Positions 25,701-36,400 of a stretch of 64,000 nucleotides of DNA are shown here, piece by piece. The position numbers were made by a program, and so were the translations under genes. The notes beneath the pieces are model-generated. The model worked only from the letters and a program-made list of their open reading frames with translations. It made no database searches and was not told the origin of the DNA. The DNA is from Rhynchopus euleeides. Its lineage: Eukaryota > Euglenozoa > Diplonemea > Diplonemida > Diplonemidae. The stretch lies in NCBI GenBank assembly GCA_963210315.1, contig OY723278.1, positions 1,674,001 through 1,738,000 of the forward strand, given 5' to 3'. The first letter of the stretch is position 1; the number at the start of each line of letters is the position of its first letter.

Positions 25701-28700
25701 TATCGGGGCAACCTCGTAGAGGTGTGGTAAATGTCGGGGCAACCTCGCAGAGGTGTGGAAAATATCGGGGCAACCTCGTAGAGGTGTGGATAATATCGGG
25801 GCAACCTCGCAGAGGTGTGGAAAATGTCGGGGCAACCTCGCAGAGGTGTGGAAAATGTCGGGGCAACCTCGCAGAGGTGTGGAAAATATCGGGGCAACCT
25901 CGTAGAGGTGTGGAAAATATCGGGGCAACCTCGCAGAGGTGTGGAAAATATCGGGGCAACCTCGCAGAGGTGTGGAAAATGTCGGGGCAACCTCGTAGAG
26001 GTGTGGAAAATATCGGGGCAACCTCGTAGAGGTGTGGAAAATATCGGGGCAACCTCGCAGAGGTGTGGAAAATATCGGGGCAACCTCGTAGAGGTGTGGA
26101 AAATGTCGGGGCAACCTCGCAGAGGTGTGGAAAATATCGGGGCAACCTCGTAGAGGTGTGGTAAATGTCGGGGCAACCTCGCAGAGGTGTGGAAAATATC
26201 GGGGCAACCTCGTAGAGGTGTGGACAATATCGGGGCAACCTCGTAGAGGTGTGGAAAATATCGGGGCAACCTCGCAGAGGTGTGGAAAATGTCGGGGCAA
26301 CCTCGTAGAGGTGTGGATAATATCGGGGCAACCTCGCAGAGGTGTGGAAAATATCGGGGCAACCTCGTAGAGGTGTGTAAAATATCGGGGCAACCTCGCA
26401 GACGTGTGGAAAATATCGGGGCAACCTCGTAGAGGTGTGGTAAATGTCGGGGCAACCTCGCAGAGGTGTGGAAAATATCGGGGCAACCTCGTAGAGGTGT
26501 GGATAATATCGGGGCAACCTCGCAGAGGTGTGGAAAATGTCGGGGCAACCTCGCAGAGGTGTGGAAAATGTCGGGGCAACCTCGTAGAGGTGTGGAAAAT
26601 ATCGGGGCAACCTCGTAGAGGTGTGGAAAATATCGGGGCAACCTCGCAGAGGTGTGGAAAATATCGGGGCAACCTCGTAGAGGTGTGGAAAATGTCGGGG
26701 CAACCTCGTAGAGGTGTGGAAAATATCGGGGCAACCTCGCAGAGGTGTGGAAAATGTCGGGGCAACCTCGTAGAGGTGTGGAAAATATCGGGGCAACCTC
26801 GCAGAGGTGTGGAAAATATCGGGGCAACCTCGTAGAGGTGTGGAGAATGTCGGGGCAACCTCGCAGAGGTGTGGAAAATGTCGGGGCAACCTCGTAGAGG
26901 TGTGGAAAATATCGGGGCAACCTCGTAGAGGTGTGGAAAATATCGGGGCAACCTCGCAGAGGTGTGGAAAATATCGGGGCAACCTCGCAGAGGTGTGGAA
27001 AATATCGGGGCAACCTCGCAGAGGTGTGGAAAATATCGGGGCAACCTCGCAGAGGTGTGGAAAATGTCGGGGCAACCTCGTAGAGGTGTGGAAAATATCG
27101 GGGCAACCTCGTAGAGGTGTGGAAAATATCGGGGCAACCTCGCAGAGGTGTGGAAAATATCGGGGCAACCTCGCAGAGGTGTGGAAAATATCGGGGCAAC
27201 CTCGCAGAGGTGTGGAGAATGTCGGGGCAACCTCGCAGAGGTGTGGAAAATGTCGGGGCAACCTCGCAGAGGTGTGGAAAATATCGGGGCAACCTCGTAG
27301 AGGTGTGGAAAATATCGGGGCAACCTCGCAGAGGTGTGGAAAATATCGGGGCAACCTCGCAGAGGTGTGGAAAATGTCGGGGCAACCTCGTAGAGGTGTG
27401 GAAAATATCGGGGCAACCTCGTAGAGGTGTGGAAAATATCGGGGCAACCTCGCAGAGGTGTGGAAAATATCGGGGCAACCTCGTAGAGGTGTGGAAAATG
27501 TCGGGGCAACCTCGCAGAGGTGTGGAAAATATCGGGGCAACCTCGTAGAGGTGTGGTAAATGTCGGGGCAACCTCGCAGAGGTGTGGAAAATATCGGGGC
27601 AACCTCGTAGAGGTGTGGACAATATCGGGGCAACCTCGTAGAGGTGTGGAAAATATCGGGGCAACCTCGCAGAGCTGTGGAAAATGTCGGGGCAACCTCG
27701 TAGAGGTGTGGATAATATCGGGGCAACCTCGCAGAGGTGTGGAAAATATCGGGGCAACCTCGTAGAGGTGTGTAAAATATCGGGGCAACCTCGCAGAGGT
27801 GTGGAAAATATCGGGGCAACCTCGTAGAGGTGTGGTAAATGTCGGGGCAACCTCGCAGAGGTGTGGAAAATATCGGGGCAACCTCGTAGAGGTGTGGATA
27901 ATATCGGGGCAACCTCGCAGAGGTGTGGAAAATGTCGGGGCAACCTCGCAGAGGTGTGGAAAATGTCGGGGCAACCTCGCAGAGGTGTGGAAAATATCGG
28001 GGCAACCTCGTAGAGGTGTGGAAAATATCGGGGCAACCTCGCAGAGGTGTGGAAAATATCGGGGCAACCTCGCAGAGGTGTGGAAAATGTCGGGGCAACC
28101 TCGTAGAGGTGTGGAAAATATCGGGGCAACCTCGTAGAGGTGTGGAAAATATCGGGGCAACCTCGCAGAGGTGTGGAAAATATCGGGGCAACCTCGTAGA
28201 GGTGTGGAAAATGTCGGGGCAACCTCGCAGAGGTGTGGAAAATATCGGGGCAACCTCGTAGAGGTGTGGTAAATGTCGGGGCAACCTCGCAGAGGTGTGG
28301 AAAATATCGGGGCAACCTCGTAGAGGTGTGGACAATATCGGGGCAACCTCGTAGAGGTGTGGAAAATATCGGGGCAACCTCGCAGAGGTGTGGAAAATGT
28401 CGGGGCAACCTCGTAGAGGTGTGGATAATATCGGGGCAACCTCGCAGAGGTGTGGAAAATATCGGGGCAACCTCGTAGAGGTGTGTAAAATATCGGGGCA
28501 ACCTCGCAGAGGTGTGGAAAATATCGGGGCAACCTCGTAGAGGTGTGGTAAATGTCGGGGCAACCTCGCAGAGGTGTGGAAAATATCGGGGCAACCTCGT
28601 AGAGGTGTGGATAATATCGGGGCAACCTCGCAGAGGTGTGGAAAATGTCGGGGCAACCTCGCAGAGGTGTGGAAAATGTCGGGGCAACCTCGTAGAGGTG

Positions 28701-31700
28701 TGGAAAATATCGGGGCAACCTCGTAGAGGTGTGGAAAATATCGGGGCAACCTCGCAGAGGTGTGGAAAATATCGGGGCAACCTCGTAGAGGTGTGGAAAA
28801 TGTCGGGGCAACCTCGTAGAGGTGTGGAAAATATCGGGGCAACCTCGCAGAGGTGTGGAAAATGTCGGGGCAACCTCGTAGAGGTGTGGAAAATATCGGG
28901 GCAACCTCGCAGAGGTGTGGAAAATATCGGGGCAACCTCGTAGAGGTGTGGAGAATGTCGGGGCAACCTCGCAGAGGTGTGGAAAATGTCGGGGCAACCT
29001 CGTAGAGGTGTGGAAAATATCGGGGCAACCTCGTAGAGGTGTGGAAAATATCGGGGCAACCTCGCAGAGGTGTGGAAAATATCGGGGCAACCTCGCAGAG
29101 GTGTGGAAAATATCGGGGCAACCTCGCAGAGGTGTGGAAAATATCGGGGCAACCTCGCAGAGGTGTGGAAAATGTCGGGGCAACCTCGTAGAGGTGTGGA
29201 AAATATCGGGGCAACCTCGTAGAGGTGTGGAAAATATCGGGGCAACCTCGCAGAGGTGTGGAAAATATCGGGGCAACCTCGCAGAGGTGTGGAAAATATC
29301 GGGGCAACCTCGTAGAGGTGTGGACAATATCGGGGCAACCTCGTAGAGGTGTGGAAAATATCGGGGCAACCTCGCAGAGGTGTGGAAAATGTCGGGGCAA
29401 CCTCGTAGAGGTGTGGATAATATCGGGGCAACCTCGCAGAGGTGTGGAAAATATCGGGGCAACCTCGTAGAGGTGTGTAAAATATCGGGGCAACCTCGCA
29501 GAGGTGTGGAAAATATCGGGGCAACCTCGTAGAGGTGTGGTAAATGTCGGGGCAACCTCGCAGAGGTGTGGAAAATATCGGGGCAACCTCGTAGAGGTGT
29601 GGATAATATCGGGGCAACCTCGCAGAGGTGTGGAAAATGTCGGGGCAACCTCGCAGAGGTGTGGAAAATGTCGGGGCAACCTCGCAGAGGTGTGGAAAAT
29701 ATCGGGGCAACCTCGTAGAGGTGTGGAAAATATCGGGGCAACCTCGCAGAGGTGTGGAAAATATCGGGGCAACCTCGCAGAGGTGTGGAAAATGTCGGGG
29801 CAACCTCGTAGAGGTGTGGAAAATATCGGGGCAACCTCGTAGAGGTGTGGAAAATATCGGGGCAACCTCGCAGAGGTGTGGAAAATATCGGGGCAACCTC
29901 GTAGAGGTGTGGAAAATGTCGGGGCAACCTCGCAGAGGTGTGGAAAATATCGGGGCAACCTCGTAGAGGTGTGGTAAATGTCGGGGCAACCTCGCAGAGG
30001 TGTGGAAAATATCGGGGCAACCTCGTAGAGGTGTGGACAATATCGGGGCAACCTCGTAGAGGTGTGGAAAATATCGGGGCAACCTCGCAGAGGTGTGGAA
30101 AATGTCGGGGCAACCTCGTAGAGGTGTGGATAATATCGGGGCAACCTCGCAGAGGTGTGGAAAATATCGGGGCAACCTCGTAGAGGTGTGTAAAATATCG
30201 GGGCAACCTCGCAGAGGTGTGGAAAATATCGGGGCAACCTCGTAGAGGTGTGGTAAATGTCGGGGCAACCTCGCAGAGGTGTGGAAAATATCGGGGCAAC
30301 CTCGTAGAGGTGTGGATAATATCGGGGCAACCTCGCAGAGGTGTGGAAAATGTCGGGGCAACCTCGCAGAGGTGTGGAAAATGTCGGGGCAACCTCGTAG
30401 AGGTGTGGAAAATGTCGGGGCAACCTCGTAGAGGTGTGGAAAATATCGGGGCAACCTCGCAGAGGTGTGGAAAATATCGGGGCAACCTCGTAGAGGTGTG
30501 GAAAATATCGGGGCAACCTCGTAGAGGTGTGGAAAATATCGGGGCAACCTCGCAGAGGTGTGGAAAATATCGGGGCAACCTCGTAGAGGTGTGGAAAATG
30601 TCGGGGCAACCTCGTAGAGGTGTGGAAAATATCGGGGCAACCTCGCAGAGGTGTGGAAAATGTCGGGGCAACCTCGTAGAGGTGTGGAAAATATCGGGGC
30701 AACCTCGCAGAGGTGTGGAAAATATCGGGGCAACCTCGTAGAGGTGTGGAGAATGTCGGGGCAACCTCGCAGAGGTGTGGAAAATGTCGGGGCAACCTCG
30801 TAGAGGTGTGGAAAATATCGGGGCAACCTCGTAGAGGTGTGGAAAATATCGGGGCAACCTCGCAGAGGTGTGGAAAATATCGGGGCAACCTCGCAGAGGT
30901 GTGGAAAATATCGGGGCAACCTCGCAGAGGTGTGGAAAATATCGGGGCAACCTCGCAGAGGTGTGGAAAATGTCGGGGCAACCTCGTAGAGGTGTGGAAA
31001 ATATCGGGGCAACCTCGTAGAGGTGTGGAAAATATCGGGGCAACCTCGCAGAGGTGTGGAAAATATCGGGGCAACCTCGCAGAGGTGTGGAAAATATCGG
31101 GGCAACCTCGCAGAGGTGTGGAGAATGTCGGGGCAACCTCGCAGAGGTGTGGAAAATGTCGGGGCAACCTCGCAGAGGTGTGGAAAGTATCGGGGCAACC
31201 TCGTAGAGGTGTGGAAAATATCGGGGCAACCTCGCAGAGGTGTGGAAAATATCGGGGCAACCTCGCAGAGGTGTGGAAAATGTCGGGGCAACCTCGTAGA
31301 GGTGTGGAAAATATCGGGGCAACCTCGTAGAGGTGTGGAAAATATCGGGGCAACCTCGCAGAGGTGTGGAAAATATCGGGGCAACCTCGTAGAGGTGTGG
31401 AAAATGTCGGGGCAACCTCGTAGAGGTGTGGGAAATATCGGGGCAACCTCGTAGAGGTGTGGAAAATATCGGGGCAACCTCGCAGAGGTGTGGAAAATAT
31501 CGGGGCAACCTCGTAGAGGTGTGGAAAATGTCGGGGCAACCTCGTAGAGGTGTGGGAAATATCGGGGCAACCTCGCAGAGGTGTGGAAAATATCGGGGCA
31601 ACCTCGTAGAGGTGTGGATAATATCGGGGCAACCTCGCAGAGGTGTGGAAAATATCGGGGCAACCTCGTAGAGGTGTGGAAAATATCGGGGCAACCTCGC

Positions 31701-32706
31701 AGAGGTGTGGAAAATATCGGGGCAACCTCGCAGAGGTGTGGAAAATATCGGGGCAACCTCGCAGAGGTGTGGAGAATGTCGGGGCAACCTCGCAGAGGTG
31801 TGGAAAATATCGGGGCAACCTCGTAGAGGTGTGGAAAATATCGGGGCAACTTCGCAGAGGTGTGGAGAATGTCGGGGCAACCTCGCAGAGGTGTGGAAAA
31901 TGTCGGGGCAACCTCGTAGAGGTGTGGAAAGTATCGGGGCAACCTCGTAGAGGTGTGGAAAATATCGGGGCAACCTCGCAGAGGTGTGGAAAATATCGGG
32001 GCAACCTCGTAGAGGTGTGGAAAATATCGGGGCAACCTCGCAGAGGTGTGGAAAATATCGGGGCAACCTCGCAGAGGTGTGGAAAATATCGGGGCAACCT
32101 CGCAGAGGTGTGGAGAATGTCGGGGCAACCTCGCAGAGGTGTGGAAAATGTCGGGGCAACCTCGTAGAGGTGTGGAAAATATCGGGGCAACCTCGTAGAG
32201 GTGTGGAAAATATCGGGGCAACCTCGCAGAGGTGTGGAAAATATCGGGGCAACCTCGTAGAGGTGTGGAAAATATCGGGGCAACCTCGTAGAGGTGTGGA
32301 AAATATCGGGGCAACCTCGCAGAGGTGTGGAAAATGTCGGGGCAACCTCGTAGAGGTGTGGAAAATATCGGGGCAACCTCGTAGAGGTGTGGAAAATATC
32401 GGGGCAACCTCGCAGAGGTGTGGAAAATATCGGGGCAACCTCGTAGAGGTGTGGAAAATATCGGGGCAACCTCGTAGAGGTGTGGAAAATATCGGGGCAA
32501 CTGCGCAGAGGTGTGGAGAATGTCGGGGCAACCTCGCAGAGGTGTGGAAAATGTCGGGGCAACCTCGTAGAGGTGTGGAAAATATCGGGGCAACCTCGCA
32601 GAGGTGTGGAAAATATCGGGGCAACCTCGTAGAGGTGTGGAAAATGTCGGGGCAACCTCGTAGAGGTGTGGAAAATGTCGGGGCAACCTCGTAGAGGTGT
32701 GGAAAA
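19747..32706 (+). repeat. 31-bp minisatellite array, block 2
   Basis: About 418 monomers of the same 31-bp satellite in the same orientation as block 1. The first core is at 19753 and the last at 32680, a distance of exactly 417 x 31, so again there is no net indel. Block 2 shares the marker variants of block 1 and is more strongly organised into long repeats. The last monomer stops abruptly at the right 98-bp direct repeat. The longest minus-strand open frame (about 4400 codons, roughly 19527-32747) runs through the whole block and beyond both edges. It comes from the stop-free monomer and is not evidence of a protein. Confidence 0.98.
24327..31330 (+). repeat. Higher-order repeat, 68-mer (2108 bp)
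   Basis: The GGTAAATGTC marker context occurs at 25691 and 27799, and at 26404 and 28512; both pairs are 2108 bp (68 monomers) apart. Another variant series starts at 24699, 26807 and 28915, again 2108 bp apart, and returns at 30713 after a shortened copy (1798 bp, 58 monomers). Within a unit, markers are 713 bp (23 monomers) apart. This is roughly three tandem copies plus a truncated one. Confidence 0.88.
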
Positions 32707-32804
32707 CAGCGCGTTGTGTGCGGGTTCGCGGGCAGATGGCCGGTCAACCGGCGCGGCCACCGGTCTGCCGGTGAACGGTCAGATGGCCGGTCAACGGGTT
32801 ACTT
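32707..32804 (+). repeat. 98-bp direct repeat, right copy
   Basis: Same sequence, length and orientation as 243-340, directly abutting the last satellite monomer. Two copies in direct orientation around a satellite fit array-plus-spacer being one larger repeated unit, or a very long flanking duplication. Confidence 0.93.
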
Positions 32805-32940
32805 CCTGACCGGTCAACCGGCCGGTCGGTGTCCAAGTTACCCCACTACAGTCAGCACGGAGTCAAAGGAACGCACTGGGGCCCGAGACGTGAGGACCTC
32901 CTGCAAGCCCCCTCCAGGCGTGTGCATTCAGGATTTTTGG

Positions 32941-33036
32941 CGTCATTTACCGTCACTTAGTGTCACTTAACGTCACTTACAGTCACTTACCAACACTTAC
33001 GGTCACTTACCGTCACTTAGTGTCACTTAGCGTCAC
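32941..33036 (+). repeat. 10-bp tandem repeat (CGTCACTTAC-like)
   Basis: Nine or more imperfect copies of CGTCACTTAC/G, with variants TGTCACTTAG, CAACACTTAC and GGTCACTTAC. It lies 98 bp upstream of the first channel-paralogue exon, in what would be its intron. The surrounding stretch 32805-33133 otherwise holds only GGCCGGTCAACC-type short repeats and no gene. Confidence 0.85.
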
Positions 33037-33133
33037 AGGAGCTGACCTCATTTGGCCTAAGAATACAACCGAACACCGCGTTTTGATGTGATCTCCATCT
33101 CTGCGTATCCAGAACACACACCCTGTTTTACAG

Positions 33134-33423
33134 GCATCCTTCGAGTCTATTGTCCAACAGTTCCCCGTCCTTCTCGAGTCCATCCAAGCTGGAAGCATTG
33201 CACTCCAGGCACGCCTTGAGACAGCGTCGGCGGCGGGAACCTCCGAAGCACCGACTGATCCGGCCCCTCGTCGAGCATCAAGTTTCGAACGTCGGATGGA
33301 GATTTACAAAGAAGGGGGCGGCACCCACGACCGACACAGGAGTGCATCTGCGGTGTCACGGGTGTCGCGGCTGTCACGGGCGTCACGGCAGTCACGGGCG
33401 TCGCTAAGCGACATTGGGGAAGA
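33134..33423 (+). CDS. cNMP-gated channel paralogue, exon with end of the cNMP-binding domain (5' exons not seen)
   Basis: The frame opens after a polypyrimidine/CAG acceptor at 33131-33133 in phase 0. It begins ASFESIVQQFPVLLESIQAG and then SIALQARL, closely matching the second exon of the channel gene at 42354 (AFESILKVFPALLNSIEAG then SAALQARL). In that gene this segment directly follows the phosphate-binding cassette, so it should be the last helix of the cyclic-nucleotide-binding domain. A Ser/Arg-rich tail follows (repeated SRVSRLSRAS pattern). A GTATGG donor at 33424 leaves phase 2 and joins the acceptor at 38438 to restore a GAA codon. The exons for the EF-hands, membrane segments and pore are absent from the window upstream, where only satellite lies. 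The gene is therefore either truncated here or has a giant intron. Confidence 0.72.
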
Positions 33424-33448
33424 GTATGGCTATGTGAATCCATGCAGC

Positions 33449-33456
33449 CTTGCCAG
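33449..33456 (+). repeat. 8-bp target-site duplication of the hAT element, left copy
   Basis: CTTGCCAG immediately precedes the CAGGCCTGG terminus at 33457 and is repeated exactly at 38057-38064. Eight-bp duplications are diagnostic of hAT insertion. Confidence 0.93.
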
Positions 33457-36400
33457 CAGGCCTGGGCGGGGAACCAGCCCTTTTTCCGGGTTTTTTGGGT
33501 CGGGGAACCAGGTTTTTTCTAAGAATTTTTACAAGGGATTTTTTGCTCACCCCCCCACAGGTTTCAGGCGCGTGCCCGTCAGGCGGGACTTTTTCTATGA
33601 TTTCTACGATGAAAACCACCCCCCCGCCCCCACCCCCCCCCCCCCCCCCTTCTAAGAACGATGATGGCTCACTCGGAAGTTTCGGCGTCCGAAACGTACG
33701 CCCACTCTCCCCAATCCTCCTCCATGTCGACATCGATGTCGACATGGACGCGGGCCCTTTTCTCCTGGGGCTCCTCGGGGTGCGGCCCAACCTCCCTCCT
33801 GCGCTCTGCCGGTGCCGCCTGTGTGGGAGGCAGCTGCGGCGGTTCTTCCGGCTGAGGTGTGGGGAGTGTCGATGGGGTGCCCGGGGTCGATGAAGCGGGG
33901 AGCTGGAAGGTGACATGTTGCAGGGTGGCTGGAGGCACGACGGGGGGTGCGGCATCTGCAAGCAACGAAGTGAGGAAGGGATCCTCAGGGACTTCCTCCA
34001 CGAGGCTGACAATCGACAATGCATCGGCGTTGTCATCTTCCCAGCTGCCGTCCGATTCCTCATCACAATCCTCCACGCCAGCAAATAGAGAACCCATGGC
34101 TGCATCGAGGTCAACGAGCTCCACGGTTGTCAGAGTTGGAAGAGGCGTCAGGGAACGCGCAGTGAAGCGGCGCTTCTTGTTGGCGAGGAACGTGTTGACT
34201 GTTTCTTCAACGATGATCTTGCGCGCCGCGTCATCATGTGACAGCTCTAGAGTGATGCCCAGTTCTTGAGAGATGCTTGCGGCAGAGAGTGCCTTCCGGA
34301 ACGATCCCCTCATGCGCGTTACAACTGAAAAATCAGCCTCCACAAACACAGTCGAGGGTGACAGTGCCACCATGGCCTCAAGCACTATCGCAAACGTCGA
34401 ACTCTCGGATTCCAGCAAGAAGTCGACGACAAACTCTTTCAGAAGGTTCCCCCTGAGATCTGTGCATTCCAACCGCAGCTTCACCCACTCCATGCCGATG
34501 CTGAGAATCTCTGCCTGGTCGTAACCCAAGCGAGAAGCGAGCGCCATGAGGCACTCGCACGTGCTGTCCTTCCCACTTGTCGCGAAGAAAGAGCTGAATG
34601 AGCGGCAGGGATACTCCTCCCACCTCTTGGCCAGGTCCTTGTAGATGGTGTGGCAGAGCTTTGAGCGCCAGGAAGTCATCTCGGCAACTACCCCCGGAGG
34701 CAACGATGTGGTTCCCTGGTTCTCATAGAACTTGGCTTCGTGCTTGCCAGGCTGGCGCGCCAGCACCTTATGCACTGTCAGTGCATTCTGCAGGATGCTC
34801 TCCATCGACGAGAGCGACAGGTCTCGCTTCTGCAACGCCTCGCTCACCCCTTTATTGATGTCGAAGACGTCAGCCAAGATGCAAGTCGAGAGGGAATACT
34901 CGGGGGTGAGCTTGTGGAAGAAGAACGGCGGCGGCTGGATCTCCCCGAGCATAGCGACAGTGAAGTCAAAGTTCACCACAGCCGCGTTCAGGCGACGGAA
35001 CGTTGCAGCTGCCCAACGCACGGAGTGCTCCTTCGGGAAGGAGAGACATTTCCCACCGGAAATGATCTGCAGAGACTTCTGCCTGGCGGTTGATCTGAAG
35101 AAGGCAAACCAGTGTCGGAGGAGGCGGCTATGTTCAACAACATTTCGTGTCTTCTTGATGAGGCCGACGGACAGCTGGTGCATGTGGGCAGCATCATGCA
35201 CATCGATGAGAGTGCATCCCCACGCGATCTCGAGCTTCCCCCTGAGACTCTTCATCGTTGATGCCCCGTCTGCCGCGAATCCCTTCAGCGAACGCCGCGC
35301 CCACTGCGACAGCTGGAGGCTGTCGAACAACTTGACCAGCTCGTCCTTCTGCGACTCTGCGTCAGCTTTCTTCAAGTCGACTGTGCCCACACACCAATCT
35401 TTCATAGCACAATCCGTCCTGCTGATCCCCGAAACGATGACGATCATCAAGTCGATGCGGGCGAACGTGGTACCGTCCACCTTCAGGGTTGCCGCCCGAC
35501 ACGCACGCACCGCACCCACCACTCCCCTCAGGAGCACCTCCCAGAGTATCGTCTGGAACTCCTTCGCGACTTTTCGAGAGTAGTGGGTGTCCAGGACATG
35601 CAGCCCCTTCCGCTTGTCGTCCTGCAACCTCGCACCCACACTGCTCAGCCCCTCCGCCCGTTGCGTCGCCGTTGCCACGTTGTACACCAGGTTGACCAGA
35701 CTTGTGTACTGCTCGCTGGTCACCTTCACCTTCGCGCACAGCGTCTGCTTGGGGATATCTGTAGCTGTCACATTGGTGTTTTCACTCCCAGGCGTGGACA
35801 ACTGCACTGCTCTCTTGTGCGCCGCACCACCCATGTGGCGGCGGATATTGCTTTGCTGGCGCCCAACTGTCGTGGCAGACATAGACGCTTCGCCGCGTGC
35901 ATACCGGAGCAAGTGGGGTTGCTCCGAGAACTCCCCCTCCAGCTGCACCAAGAACGGTGCACACGTGGTGCACCTCCACCTCCCATCAGGGAGACGCACC
36001 ACACCGGAGGCTGCAGCGTGGATCTTCCGCTGCTGCTTCTCCTGTATGGCGAGCTGTGCCTGCCGCTGCTGAATCCGAAGGAGACCGTTCACCATTGAGC
36101 CCTCTGGCACGTACTTCTTGTTTGCTGCCATCAAAAGAAGGAAGTGCGCCTTTGCTGTGTCGAAGACAAGCCGCAAGGGGTACTGGGCCATCAACGACGG
36201 AAGAAGCAAGCCGAAGGTGCGAGGCTGTGTGGTGTCGACGATAGAAAAGTGAACATTTAAACCGCGGGATGTGCGGAAAGTCTGCAGGGCCACTGACGCG
36301 GTGTTGGTGTCCAACTCTTCGTCCACGAGGAATCTCGTATCCATCAATCGCGGACGCCTGAGCTTCACCGTGAGGGCCTCCGCTTCGGGGGAGTCAACGC

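Noticed and set aside
341-32706. CRISPR array (short repeats at constant spacing)
   Set aside because: There are no unique spacers. The monomers are contiguous and the context is eukaryotic.
212-32760. Huge repeat proteins on the minus strand of the satellite (up to 4406 codons)
   Set aside because: All three frames are open at once and the proteins overlap each other. The pattern follows from a stop-free 31-bp monomer.
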